64,000 nt of DNA from Virgibacillus proomii (GCF_900162615.1 NZ_FUFN01000010.1:1060149-1124148), one strand, 5' to 3'; shown: positions 1-8,815, counted from the first letter of the stretch. Numbers and translations: made by a program. Notes: generated from the letters alone by a model not told the origin.

Positions 1-140
1 ATCATGGCAATAACTAAAACACCTGCTGACCCTAAGCCAATCCCTTTAATTTTTAATTGTCCTAGCCATGACCCAAGAAACAAAATAACAAAAACTAAAA
101 TAAGCTCTTCACTAAGTAAATCATGTAGTAAATCTTCCAT
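1..140 (-). CDS. AspT/YidE-type transporter, N-terminal part (cut by window edge)
   Basis: Reading the minus strand from an ATG at 140 gives 46 residues that run off the left edge. A GAAGGAG ribosome binding site lies just upstream of this ATG. The peptide starts MEDLLHDLLSEELILVF, continues with a hydrophobic helix and then GQLKIKGIGLGSAGVLVIAM. This helix followed by a G-x-I/L-x-I-K-G-x-x-L-G turn is the usual start of the aspartate:alanine exchanger / YidE-YbjL membrane family. Substrate cannot be told from this fragment. It is divergent from the sigma factor to its right. The apparent open frame on the plus strand over the same bases is a shadow. Confidence 0.65.
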   Translation of the reverse strand, partial: MEDLLHDLLSEELILVFVILFLGSWLGQLKIKGIGLGSAGVLVIAM

Positions 141-372
141 TTTAATCTCCTTCATTCATTCTTCCTATATATATTACTACAACTAAATAGAGAAAACGAA
201 ACCAATTGATAAACTTCACTAATTTTTCAAGCTTATTGAAAGAATACATAGGTTTAAAACGGTTTTTACTAATATACAAGCTCTGGTAAAAAAGAATGAT
301 GTTTGTATTACGCCACTATTTGTGTGATTCTTACGAAAATAGGAATAAGAAGAAATAATTAGGGGGATGAGC

Positions 373-939
373 ATGGATAATAAGATGCATAAGATAAATA
401 TGACGTTTGAAGAAATCGTTAAGCAAAATGAGCGACGAATTTATTATCAGATCCATAAACTTAATATACGTGATCCACATCAGGAATTTTATCAAGAGGG
501 ATTAGTAGCGATGTGGAATGCATATGAAACCTATCGAGCGGACAAAGGACCAATGGCAACTTATTTTAATTATACCATTCGCAATCGATTGATTGATTTA
601 ATTCGAAGTAAAGCTAGAGAACAAGAAAAGTTAAATGTCTATCGCGAGTATCAGCAGCTCAATAAAACGAGCGGAAATTTTTATCGTGCTGGCAGTTTAA
701 AGAAGCAAGTGCAAAGCCAAGAGCCAATGCTGGTAGATTACGACGATTTAATTAAAGAAGCTTATCAATTATTAAGCATAAATCAATTAAAATGGTTTTC
801 TTTCTTTCTTATTCAAGACATGTCGATAAAATCTATTTCTGAAAGAGAGGGTGTATCGATTGATGCTGTGAAAAGCTGGGGAAGAGAAGCAAGAAAAAAA
901 TTGCGTGCTGCTAAGTTCTTGAATGAAGATTTATGCTAA
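373..939 (+). CDS. Sigma-70 family RNA polymerase sigma factor
   Basis: A 188-residue protein of the short sigma-70 type. Residues about 10-75 look like region 2, with FYQEGLVAMWNAYETY followed by GPMATYFNYTIRNRLIDLIR, the core-binding and -10 recognition helices. Residues about 135-180 look like region 4, a helix-turn-helix (IKSISEREGVSIDAVKSW). The linker between them is short, so there is no region 3. An in-frame ATG at 367 abuts the AGGGGG ribosome binding site with no spacer; the ATG at 373 is six bases away and is chosen. No anti-sigma gene lies beside it, so control is unknown. It resembles the orphan ComX/SigH-like factors of Bacilli more than a classical ECF pair. Target promoters are unknown. 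Confidence 0.8.
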   Translation: MDNKMHKINMTFEEIVKQNERRIYYQIHKLNIRDPHQEFYQEGLVAMWNAYETYRADKGPMATYFNYTIRNRLIDLIRSKAREQEKLNVYREYQQLNKTSGNFYRAGSLKKQVQSQEPMLVDYDDLIKEAYQLLSINQLKWFSFFLIQDMSIKSISEREGVSIDAVKSWGREARKKLRAAKFLNEDLC

Positions 940-971
940 AGGGGGAGTTGAATCGAATATCCCCTTAGCAT
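933..971. terminator. Possible convergent hairpin terminator
   Basis: ATGCTAAAGGGG and CCCCTTAGCAT can pair with one bulge across a 16-base loop, between the converging sigma factor and amidohydrolase genes. The sigma gene stop codon lies inside the left arm. There is no clear T-run on either strand, so factor-independent termination is doubtful. Confidence 0.3.
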
Positions 972-983
972 GTTAAAAAAGTT

Positions 984-2111
984 CTATTCGTTATTGTGAT
1001 AAACTTGTTGAACGGCTTTAAATAAAATATGTACCCCATTTATTAAGGCATCTTTATTAAATGTCATCTGTGGATGATGTAAGCCCGGTGTTAATTTACA
1101 GCCTAGTCCAAGCATTGTTGCTTTTAATTCAGGTTTTTTAATCGTATAAAAGTGAAAGTCATCTCCACCTGGTGTAAGTAATGGGGGGTCAACATTTTCT
1201 GAGCCTAAGACATTGCTAATAGCCGATTCCATAATAGATATTGCTTCTGAATTTATTTTTGCTGCTGCAATACCACGTTTCTCTATAATTTCTATTTCAA
1301 TACTATTTAAGCTTTCGATTGCTGTGAAAATTTGTATTACTTGCTTATCTAATTCTTCCATTGCTTCATTTGTCTGAGCTCGCATATCTAGTGCAAAAAT
1401 AGCGTTACCGGGAATAATGTTGGTACTTTTGCTGCCAGCTTGGAATTTTGTCATTTTTACAGAGTGGGGAATAGTCGGGTCTAAATGAATTTTATTTAGT
1501 AAATGAACCATTTGTGCACCTACTTCAATTGCATTACTATTTAAATGCGGCCGAGCTCCATGCGCATCATGTCCTTTAATTTTTGCCTGGTACATTTTTG
1601 TTGCCCCATGTACAATTACTGGAGTAGCATGATGCATTTGAGTTTCTTGCTGTGGACGTAAGTGAATGCCAAATAAATAATCAACATCCTCCACAGCTCC
1701 TTTTTCCACTAGTTTTAATGCGCCTTGCCCCGTTTCTTCGGCAGGCTGAAAGATAAATTTAACTGCTATATTTTCCATAAGCTCGGGTGTTTCCTTCAGC
1801 TTCCATAATAATCCTAGGACGATGGCCATATGTGCATCATGTCCACAAGAATGATTTGCCTGAAACACTCCATCTACTTCTTGCCAAAGAGCATCGATAT
1901 CCGCTCGGACTGCTACTACAGGTAAATTTTTTTCAAAGTTTCCTAATTGTGCTATTACTCCTGTATGGTCTGAAAAAGTAGTCACTTCACAGCCATTTTC
2001 CTGCAATATGTTTGCGATATAGTTTGTAGTATTTATTTCTTCCCAGCTAATTTCTGCATGTGTATGTAAATAAGTAAATGTGTCTTTAATCCTTTGTTCT
2101 AAATACCCCAT
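984..2111 (-). CDS. M20 family amidohydrolase / N-acyl-amino-acid deacylase
   Basis: A 375-residue cytoplasmic metallopeptidase of the M20D (aminoacylase/hippurate hydrolase) type. Visible motifs are RADIDAL around residue 70, the metal-binding NHSCGHDAH (C89, H91) and PAEETGQG (E125/E126), and a dimerisation (lid) domain around residues 175-290. The family hydrolyses N-acyl or N-acetyl amino acids to the free amino acid. An upstream in-frame ATG at 2126 overlaps the GGGGAGG ribosome binding site, so the ATG at 2111, six bases beyond it, is the likely start. A transporter and an N-acylamino-acid racemase-like enzyme lie to the right on the other strand, which suggests a role in processing N-acylated or D-amino acids. 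The exact substrate is not readable from sequence. Confidence 0.85.
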   Translation of the reverse strand: MGYLEQRIKDTFTYLHTHAEISWEEINTTNYIANILQENGCEVTTFSDHTGVIAQLGNFEKNLPVVAVRADIDALWQEVDGVFQANHSCGHDAHMAIVLGLLWKLKETPELMENIAVKFIFQPAEETGQGALKLVEKGAVEDVDYLFGIHLRPQQETQMHHATPVIVHGATKMYQAKIKGHDAHGARPHLNSNAIEVGAQMVHLLNKIHLDPTIPHSVKMTKFQAGSKSTNIIPGNAIFALDMRAQTNEAMEELDKQVIQIFTAIESLNSIEIEIIEKRGIAAAKINSEAISIMESAISNVLGSENVDPPLLTPGGDDFHFYTIKKPELKATMLGLGCKLTPGLHHPQMTFNKDALINGVHILFKAVQQVYHNNE

Positions 2112-2229
2112 ACTAATCCTCCCCATTTTTAATAAAGTATGTCGTTGATTGTACTTTGCCTATTTTACAATCCGTTCAAACAGTTCAATCAAAATAGCAT
2201 TGATATAAGCTAATATCACTAGTCCTTTA

Positions 2230-2584
2230 CTAAAAAAAATGATGTTGGTTTGTTGTTATAGGAATGACAACATCAGCAAAATCAATAATTGGTGCGATCC
2301 TGAAATCTGTAAAGGCAATCACCTTAATCCCTTTATTTTTTGCTTCTGCTGCTAAACGGATGGTATCTAGTGTATATCGATAGTAAGAGAATATAATACA
2401 TTTTTTCTTTGAAGGTAAAACCAAGTAGTCCAGCATCTGTTTCTGGCTGGTATCATAGAGCATTGCCCATAATATAATTTAGATAAAAATACATCCAATG
2501 GATAAATGTAAAGGAATGGTGGTAACCAGCAATACTAATTCTATTTACTTTTTGATTATTGTGTTGAATAAGATCTTGAATAAT
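2230..2584 (-). pseudogene. Remnant of an RpiR-family regulator (SIS domain)
   Basis: Two minus-strand frames join into one damaged SIS domain. From 2584 down the frame gives IIQDLIQHNNQKVNRISIAG, then about 22 more residues ending YIMGNA. Near 2463 the frame shifts and continues LYDTSQKQML, then IIFSYYRYTLDTIRLA and KVIAFTDFRIAPIIDFADVV before a stop. This is the sugar-phosphate isomerase fold of RpiR/MurR regulators, missing the N-terminal helix-turn-helix and the C-terminal end. The frameshift and both truncations mark it as dead. It may once have controlled the neighbouring YfcC/racemase genes. Confidence 0.75.
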
Positions 2585-2854
2585 TCAGTATTTAATTGCT
2601 AGATCCTTTCTATCATCGTAATGGCTTGATAGAAGCTTTTTGTAAAGGCGTTGACGTAGTATCTTTTTTTACGGTGTGTTGTTTAAATTGCAAAAGATAT
2701 GGACAGATTTTCTTTTGTAAAGGACTAAAGCCCCATGTACTGAGTTCTTTTTTTGAGCAGTTAACGTATTTCCGTTATTTTTTATTGCGATAAATTATAT
2801 CCTTTATTATAATAAAATGCAAGTTGGTAAAATTTCGAAAATTCAGGAGGGGTT
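2585..2854. other. Intergenic stretch, no gene recognised
   Basis: AT-rich sequence between the dead RpiR remnant and the YfcC-type gene. Short open frames exist on both strands but none has a ribosome binding site or a recognisable motif. The promoter of the following operon is probably here; I could not choose one with confidence. Confidence 0.4.
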
Positions 2855-4273
2855 ATGATAAATTCTACAGGGGAAAAAGAGAAGCGGAAAAGGAAAATGG
2901 CTTTGCCTGATGCTTATGTTATCTTATTTACTATTTTGTTATTAGCTGCAATTGCTACTTATGTGGTACCAACAGGAAGCTTTGAACGAGAAACAGTAAA
3001 TGATATCACGACAGTTGTACCGGAAAGCTATCAAAAAATAGATCAGCAACCAATATCACTGATTGAGATATTTACTGCTATTCAGCAGGGAATGATCGAT
3101 TCAGCAGGCCTTATTTTTCTTGTACTCATTATTGGGGGAGCTTTTGCAGTTATTGAATACACTGGGGCGATTGATGCTTTAATTATGAAAACAATCAATC
3201 AGACCAAGGATAAGGAATATTTGCTAATTATTATTGTAAGCGCTCTATTTTCTGTTTTTGGTGCACTAGGAATTATTGTGAATGCGGTTATTGCGTTTAT
3301 ACCGATTGGGATTATTTTAGCCCGTTCTATGAGGCTAGATGCTATAGTAGGAGTATCCATTATTTACTTAGGGGCATACGCGGGTTTTAATACGGCATTT
3401 TTAGATCCGCTAACAACGGGAATGGCTCAAGAAATTGCCCAAGTTCCTTTATTTTCAGGGCTAGGTTTACGAATTTTAATTTATTTAACTGTATTAATTT
3501 CAACCATTGGCTACGTTTGCTGGTACGCAAATCGAGTCAAAAAAGATCCGCTGAATAGTATTTTAGGCGAACATCGTTTTCCGAAAAATGCTAATAAGGA
3601 CATGGCAAATGCACCAACACCATTAACAATTGTACATAAATCGGTTTTAGGCTGGCTTGCAATTGGTATAGGATTCTATGTATTCGGAGTATTTCAATAC
3701 AATTGGTCATTGAATCACATGGCTGCTATGTTTATCGTTATTGCAATTGGTACGGCAATAATTGCTAGAATTAATGCTAATAAATTTGTTATTCAGTTTT
3801 TTAATGGATGTAAAGGTTTGGTCTACGGGGCTTTAATTATTGGTATGGCCCGTTCCATCGTTGTCGTATTAGAAAATGGACAAATTTTAGATACGATTGT
3901 TCAAGGGATGTCCAAAATGATGGACCCTTTTACAAGTGTAATCGGTGCGATCGTCATGTTTATTGTAAATTTTTTGTTTAATATTATTGTATCCTCTGGA
4001 AGCGGGCAGGCAGTGATTGTTATGCCAATTATGACTCCACTTGCAGATATGATGGAGATCCCTCGACAAGTAGCTGTTCAAGCATATAAGATGGGAGATG
4101 GATTCTCTAATGTTATTACACCAATATCAGGCGTTTTAATGGCTACCTTGGCAATTGCTGGAATACCCTGGGGGAAATGGCTTAAATTCATTATGCCATT
4201 AGTGGTTATTTGGTGTGTCATTGGTATTGTTTATTTAACGATTGCTGTCATGATAGGGTGGGGACCTATTTGA
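2855..4273 (+). CDS. YfcC-family membrane carrier (anaerobic C4-dicarboxylate carrier-like)
   Basis: A 472-residue polytopic membrane protein with about 11-12 hydrophobic segments. It opens with a basic stretch (residues 1-16) and then ALPDAYVILFTILLLAAIAT, followed by a VPTGSFERE turn that is typical of the YfcC/DcuC-like superfamily. Gly- and Ser-rich re-entrant segments such as VSSGSGQAVIVMPIM and ISGVLMATLAIAG occur near the C-terminus. Members of this family move amino acids or dicarboxylates, but few are characterised. AGGAGGGG lies just before the ATG. The racemase/MenC-like gene follows 143 bases on, so the two are probably co-transcribed. An N-acyl amino acid or peptide substrate is only an inference from context. 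Confidence 0.8.
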   Translation: MINSTGEKEKRKRKMALPDAYVILFTILLLAAIATYVVPTGSFERETVNDITTVVPESYQKIDQQPISLIEIFTAIQQGMIDSAGLIFLVLIIGGAFAVIEYTGAIDALIMKTINQTKDKEYLLIIIVSALFSVFGALGIIVNAVIAFIPIGIILARSMRLDAIVGVSIIYLGAYAGFNTAFLDPLTTGMAQEIAQVPLFSGLGLRILIYLTVLISTIGYVCWYANRVKKDPLNSILGEHRFPKNANKDMANAPTPLTIVHKSVLGWLAIGIGFYVFGVFQYNWSLNHMAAMFIVIAIGTAIIARINANKFVIQFFNGCKGLVYGALIIGMARSIVVVLENGQILDTIVQGMSKMMDPFTSVIGAIVMFIVNFLFNIIVSSGSGQAVIVMPIMTPLADMMEIPRQVAVQAYKMGDGFSNVITPISGVLMATLAIAGIPWGKWLKFIMPLVVIWCVIGIVYLTIAVMIGWGPI

Positions 4274-4416
4274 AAACGTTCAAAGAAGTTTGTCAGGAAA
4301 GAAACTTTTTTGAAAACGTACTTAAAATTCATCTTTTTAATACTATTTCCCCGGATGCCAGAATGATAGGAAAGCATATATAACATATTTACAAATGTAA
4401 AAAGGAGCGATAAACG

Positions 4417-5526
4417 ATGGAAATGAACGAAATTATTTTGTATAAACTCAAGATGAGAATGAAAAATCCATTTACAACCAGTTTTGGAACCGAACAAGAT
4501 CGAATATTTTTGTTAGTAGAGGCAAAAGATGCAAATGGACGTTCTGGTTGGGGAGAAGGAGTAGCTTCTGAGCGTCCGCTTTATAGTGAAGAATTTACAC
4601 AGCAAAGTTGGTACATGCTGGAACAATTTCTTATACCTGAAGTAATCCATCGAAAAATGGATCACCCTAATGATCTTCAAGCAATTTTTCAACCTTATAA
4701 GCGAAATCATATGGCTAAAGCAGCTTTAGAAGGAGCTGTATGGGATCTATATGCAAAGCAGAATAACCAATCGTTATCACAAGCTTTGGGAGGAAGTAAG
4801 AATAAAATTGAAGTCGGTATTAGCTTAGGTATTGAAGACAGTTATGCTAAACTATTGGAAAACATCCAAGGTAAAGTAAATGAAGGATATAAACGGATTA
4901 AAATAAAAATTAAACCAGGAAAAGATATTGAAGTAGTACGAGAGGTACGAAAACATTTCCCTAGTATTCCTTTGATGGTTGATGCTAATAGTGCTTATAC
5001 CCTTAGGGATATCGATGTTTTAAAAGCATTGGATGAGTTCGATTTAATGATGATCGAGCAACCGCTTGCAGCAGGAGACCTCATTGATCATGCGAAGTTG
5101 CAGAAGGAAATAAAAACACCTGTATGTTTGGATGAGAGCATTCATTCCTACAACGATGCACGTCAAGCTATTGAGTTAGGAAGCTGTAAAATTATTAATC
5201 TAAAGATTGGCCGTGTTGGTGGTCTGACAGAGTCCAAACGCATCCATGATTTATGTGAACAGGCAGGTATTCCATTATGGTGCGGAGGAATGTTAGAGTC
5301 TGGAGTTGGACGTGCACATAATATTGCCATAGCCTCCCTTGCTAACTTTACACTACCTGGTGATACGGCTTCTTCATCCAGGTATTGGGAGAAGGATATC
5401 ATTGATCCAGAGGTAGTTGCCGAGCAAGGGGTACTTACGGTAAATGATTGCCCAGGGATTGGCTATAATGTGTTGATGAACGAGTTAGAGAAACATACGA
5501 TGGAAAAGAAAGTGTTCACGAAATAA
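4417..5526 (+). CDS. N-acylamino-acid racemase / o-succinylbenzoate synthase (enolase superfamily)
   Basis: A 369-residue enolase-superfamily enzyme of the OSBS/NSAR subgroup. Every catalytic residue is in the usual place: the K-x-K pair at K162/K164 ahead of PG, metal ligands D189 (LMVDAN), E214 (IEQPL) and D239 (CLDES), and the second general acid/base K263 (NLKIGRVGG). Residues 1-125 form the capping domain, the rest the barrel. The family either dehydrates SHCHC in menaquinone synthesis (MenC) or racemises N-succinyl/N-acyl amino acids. No men gene is nearby, whereas an M20 amidohydrolase and amino-acid-type transporters are, so the racemase role is favoured. AAGGAGCGATAAACG precedes the ATG. 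The MenC alternative cannot be excluded. Confidence 0.8.
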   Translation: MEMNEIILYKLKMRMKNPFTTSFGTEQDRIFLLVEAKDANGRSGWGEGVASERPLYSEEFTQQSWYMLEQFLIPEVIHRKMDHPNDLQAIFQPYKRNHMAKAALEGAVWDLYAKQNNQSLSQALGGSKNKIEVGISLGIEDSYAKLLENIQGKVNEGYKRIKIKIKPGKDIEVVREVRKHFPSIPLMVDANSAYTLRDIDVLKALDEFDLMMIEQPLAAGDLIDHAKLQKEIKTPVCLDESIHSYNDARQAIELGSCKIINLKIGRVGGLTESKRIHDLCEQAGIPLWCGGMLESGVGRAHNIAIASLANFTLPGDTASSSRYWEKDIIDPEVVAEQGVLTVNDCPGIGYNVLMNELEKHTMEKKVFTK

Positions 5527-5734
5527 AGCTAATGGAGTATGGCTGTATCCCCTTAGTTTAAAAGTAATTTAAAAAATGGGTGTTGTAAGTAAACGCAATC
5601 AAAGGCGCCTATTCCAATAAAAAATTCATTTTAAAACAACAGAAGTGAAGTGTAAAAAATAAAAATATCTTTATTTGTATTCAAGTACTAACTCAGTGGA
5701 GGTTAGTATAGATAAACAGCAATTAAATTTTACG

Positions 5735-6330
5735 ATTGGTTGAAAGCATCCGACACAGTGACCGCCACAAATATGGTTGGCTCATTCCCATATTCTATGA
5801 GAAAATGGATGTTTTATTAGATTAGAAGAATTCGACATTTACGACTGATTTTATTCTTTTTGAACGGATTCTAATCGATTCTGATGATTCCGAACAAGCA
5901 GTTGAACAACTGGAATGGTTAAAAAACCAGTTTTCGGGATACAATTTGATAGTTATCAGCAATCAATACAACAGTCTAGGAAAATGTTTTCACAACGCTG
6001 GTCGATTTTTTTACTGGTGATTTTTGTTACTCTTATTGTGGAAATGTTAGGAACGATTAATACTTTAGTAAACCGTATTTACTCCAAAAGAAAAGAATTT
6101 GCAGTCGTAAAAGCGGTTTTTAGATAAAAGGAAGCTTGAATGTCATGATACACAGTTTTTTTATATCTGTTCTGTAGAATTGTATTTGACGTCATATCGG
6201 GTGTGTTGTTTACGTATTTACTAAATTTGATTGATCTGGGAACTAGGGCTACCTTTGCATTTGTATGAAGTATAATTGACCTTATGCTTCTGAGAGATTG
6301 TGGAGTTTTTATCCGGATTGCATAAAAGTT
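5735..6330 (+). pseudogene. Decayed FtsX-type ABC transporter permease (C-terminal part)
   Basis: Fragments of one permease can be read across at least three frame changes. They are DWLKASDTVTATNMVGSF near 5740, RLEEFDIYD near 5820, LEWLKNQFSGYNLIVIS near 5905-5960, then in another frame SRKMFSQRWSIFLLVIFVTL and INTLVNRIYSKRKEFAVVKA up to a stop at 6127. Hydrophobic coding-like sequence (VISGVLFTYLLNLIDLG) continues to about 6300. The N-x-I-x-S-K-R-K-E-F-A-V/L motif after a membrane helix is typical of MacB/FtsX-family permeases of peptide-resistance ABC exporters. No ATPase partner is nearby. It is clearly inactive. Confidence 0.7.
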
Positions 6331-6656
6331 GGAAGTAGAAATATTGGGTTAGAATTAAAATATATCCTTTCCTTTATGTTAGACGTATAACGCGATTGTA
6401 CAATAATCTCTTATTTGCTACTTGAACGTGGGAAGAAGAGATTTTTTTGTAATCTAATCTTTCCATGTTAGTTGGGTATTTTATTTGACTAACACATCTT
6501 GAGATGAGAGAAGCTTCCACGACGGAATATGGTTTTACTTTATCCCCCCCTTGCATACAAGCTTAAGGAATAAAACGTAAATTGTCAGCAGTTTGTCATA
6601 CATGATGGGAAATGTTTTTGTTACACTATGTAGGAACTTGACAGGGGGAGGTCTAT
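6331..6656. other. Upstream region of nos, no gene seen
   Basis: AT-rich, with no ribosome binding site-linked open frame and no repeat shared with the rest of the window. It should contain the nos promoter. The ribosome binding site GGGGGAGG is at its right end. Confidence 0.4.
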
Positions 6657-7748
6657 ATGCATAAAGATCAATTGTGGGAAGAGGCTAACGCTTTTTTACG
6701 AATGTATTATCAAGAACTTCATTTATCATCAGACCAATTAGCAAATAGACTGGCAGTGATAAAACAGCAGATTGCTGCGACGGGAATATATGAACATACC
6801 TATGAGGAATTAAGCTATGGGGCTAAAGTTGCCTGGCGCAATTCCAATCGATGTATTGGACGACTATTTTGGAATCGGTTAGAAGTGATTGATGCAAGAG
6901 ACGTACAAACAAGTCAAGATGTGTTTCACTATTTGTATGAGCATATTAAGAATGCCGGAAATAAAGGTAAAATAAAACCGTTAATTACAATTTTTCCTCC
7001 TGAGCGTCCCTATCGTCAGCAGCCTGTTAAGATATGGAACCATCAACTTTTACGTTATGCAGGCTACGAAACGGAAAACGGCATTATTGGAGATCCTGCC
7101 TCGCTAGAGTTTACCAAAGAATGTAAGAGGCTCGGCTGGCAAGGGGAAGGAACGCCGCACGATTTATTACCATTAGTTATTCAAGTGAATAATGAGCCAC
7201 CTCAGTGGTGGAAGCTACCTAAAGATATAGTAATTGAAGTAAACATTCGACACCCTGAGACAGATATTTTTGCCGGACGATTGGTGAAATGGTACGGTGT
7301 TCCGATCATTTCTGATATGCGATTGGAAATTGGCGGGATAAATTATATAGCAGCCCCATTTAACGGCTGGTATATGGGAACTGAAATTGGAGCAAGGAAT
7401 TTAGCTGATAAAGACCGCTATAATCTATTGCCTATCGTTGCTAAACAGTTAGGTTTAAATACAGAGCATGCTAGTACGTTGTGGAAAGACACTTCTCTTG
7501 TTGAATTGAATAGAGCTGTACTTGAATCGTTTAAACGGGCTGGGGTTTCGATTGTTGATCATCATACAGCAGCGAAGCAATTTCAAGTATTTGAAGAAAC
7601 AGAACAAAAGCAAGGAAGAGAGGTTACCGGGAAATGGTCCTGGTTAATTCCTCCGCTTTCACCAGCGGCAACCCATGTTTTTCATAAACCCTATAACAAT
7701 ACAACGAAGAAACCAAATTATTTTTATCAGCCACCTTATTGGAAATAA
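6657..7748 (+). CDS. nos: Nitric oxide synthase oxygenase
   Basis: A 363-residue bacterial NOS, the same size as the Bacillus enzyme. It oxidises L-arginine to citrulline and NO with heme and a pterin, using electrons from general cellular reductases since it has no fused reductase domain. The heme thiolate is C66 in WRNSNRCIGR, and the arginine-binding glutamate is E243 in GWYMGTEIGARN. The C-terminal part carries the expected pterin/dimer segment (SWLIPPLSPAATHVFH). The ATG sits five bases after GGGGGAGG. It is probably monocistronic: glcT follows after 110 bases with its own start signals. In Bacillus NO protects against oxidative stress and some antibiotics; that role here is inferred from the family. 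Confidence 0.95.
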   Translation: MHKDQLWEEANAFLRMYYQELHLSSDQLANRLAVIKQQIAATGIYEHTYEELSYGAKVAWRNSNRCIGRLFWNRLEVIDARDVQTSQDVFHYLYEHIKNAGNKGKIKPLITIFPPERPYRQQPVKIWNHQLLRYAGYETENGIIGDPASLEFTKECKRLGWQGEGTPHDLLPLVIQVNNEPPQWWKLPKDIVIEVNIRHPETDIFAGRLVKWYGVPIISDMRLEIGGINYIAAPFNGWYMGTEIGARNLADKDRYNLLPIVAKQLGLNTEHASTLWKDTSLVELNRAVLESFKRAGVSIVDHHTAAKQFQVFEETEQKQGREVTGKWSWLIPPLSPAATHVFHKPYNNTTKKPNYFYQPPYWK

Positions 7749-7858
7749 TTTTAGCTGCTCTTTGTGATTTTATAATCTTAGATAATGTTTCATCGAGAAA
7801 AACATGTTATAATCATACGTGCCGCAGAAAATGCTGTGAGAGGATAGAGGCTTTGAAC

Positions 7859-8698
7859 ATGTTTAGGGTTAAGAAGTCATTAAACAATAATGTACTAATT
7901 GCTTTAGATGGCCAAGAAAAAGAAGTCGTTTTAATCGGCAATGGGATTGGATTTCATTATAAAAAGAAAGATATCGTTGACGCACAGAAAGTTGAAAAAA
8001 TGTTTGTATTACGTGATCAACAGGAGCAACAACAATATAAGCAGTTAATCCCAAATGTGGATGAAGCTTTATTGCATTCCATTATTAGTGCTATCGATTT
8101 GATTAGAAAACGATCTGACGTTATGCTGAATGAATCCGTGCATGTTGCGCTGACGGATCATATTCTGTTTGCAGTTAATCGTATGATGAAAGGATTAGAA
8201 ATTAAAAATCCCTTTCTTGCTGAAACAAAAACGCTTTATCCATTTGAATATGAAATTGCCTCGGAAATTGTCGATTTTATGAATCAACGTTTAGATATTC
8301 ATTTGCCAGAAGGAGAAATAGGGTTTATTGCCTTGCATGTACACAGTGCAATTTCCAACAAAAGGCTCTCTGATATTAATAAATATTCACAGCTCGTCAC
8401 TCAATTTGTTGATATTATAGAAGAACAATTAAAAATCAAAGTTGATAAAGACGGGGTGGAATATATTCGTTTAGTTCGACATATCCGGTATACAATTGAG
8501 CGTGTATTAAAGGGAGAAACTGTAAATGAACCGGTAAAAATAGCTTCCTTATTGAAAAAAGAATATCCAACATGTTATAATTTAGCGTGGAAGTTAATTA
8601 AAATAATGCAACAAACATTAAAAAAACCGGTATATGAAGCAGAAGCAGTGTATTTAACGATGCATTTGCAGCGTTTATATCAAAAATATGAATCATAA
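7859..8698 (+). CDS. glcT: GlcT-type transcriptional antiterminator (BglG/SacY family)
   Basis: A 279-residue antiterminator. Residues 1-60 form the RNA-binding CAT domain (MFRVKKSLNNNVLIALDGQE), followed by two PTS regulation domains with the expected histidines (around residues 95-105 and HVHSAISNKR for PRD1, RLVRHIRYT and YLTMHLQR for PRD2). Unphosphorylated GlcT binds the RAT hairpin in the ptsG leader and prevents termination. The open frame extends upstream to 7739, overlapping nos, but the conserved N-terminus begins at the ATG at 7859. It lies directly upstream of the RAT/terminator and ptsG, the same order as in B. subtilis. Confidence 0.9.
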   Translation: MFRVKKSLNNNVLIALDGQEKEVVLIGNGIGFHYKKKDIVDAQKVEKMFVLRDQQEQQQYKQLIPNVDEALLHSIISAIDLIRKRSDVMLNESVHVALTDHILFAVNRMMKGLEIKNPFLAETKTLYPFEYEIASEIVDFMNQRLDIHLPEGEIGFIALHVHSAISNKRLSDINKYSQLVTQFVDIIEEQLKIKVDKDGVEYIRLVRHIRYTIERVLKGETVNEPVKIASLLKKEYPTCYNLAWKLIKIMQQTLKKPVYEAEAVYLTMHLQRLYQKYES

Positions 8699-8709
8699 TT
8701 TATTTTTCC

Positions 8710-8815
8710 GTGTTACTGATCCGATCAGGCATGAGTGGAAAGATTATGAAATAAGTGCAAGTAGGACATCCTAACATCCTACTGCTTATTTCTGTTTTCT
8801 ACTCATGCCTTTTTT
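8710..8815 (+). promoter_or_regulatory. RAT antiterminator site and terminator in the ptsG leader
   Basis: The sequence TGTTACTGATCCGATCAGGC begins a ribonucleic antiterminator that overlaps the left arm of a terminator. The terminator stem pairs GGCATGAGT (8728-8736) with ACTCATGCC (8801-8809) and ends in TTTTTT. Inside this long loop a second hairpin forms from GAAATAAGTGCAAGTAGGA and TCCTACTGCTTATTTC (about 8748-8792). GlcT bound to the RAT should block the terminator stem and allow ptsG expression when glucose is present. Confidence 0.8.

Noticed and set aside
4..186. 60-residue open frame on the plus strand at the window start
   Set aside because: It is the shadow of the minus-strand transporter start, which has a ribosome binding site and a membrane helix.
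2596..2793. 65-residue open frame on the plus strand near the dead RpiR gene
   Set aside because: No ribosome binding site and no recognisable motif; probably a chance frame.
7739..7858. N-terminal extension of GlcT overlapping nos
   Set aside because: The added residues are not part of the antiterminator family, and the conserved CAT domain begins at the ATG at 7859.
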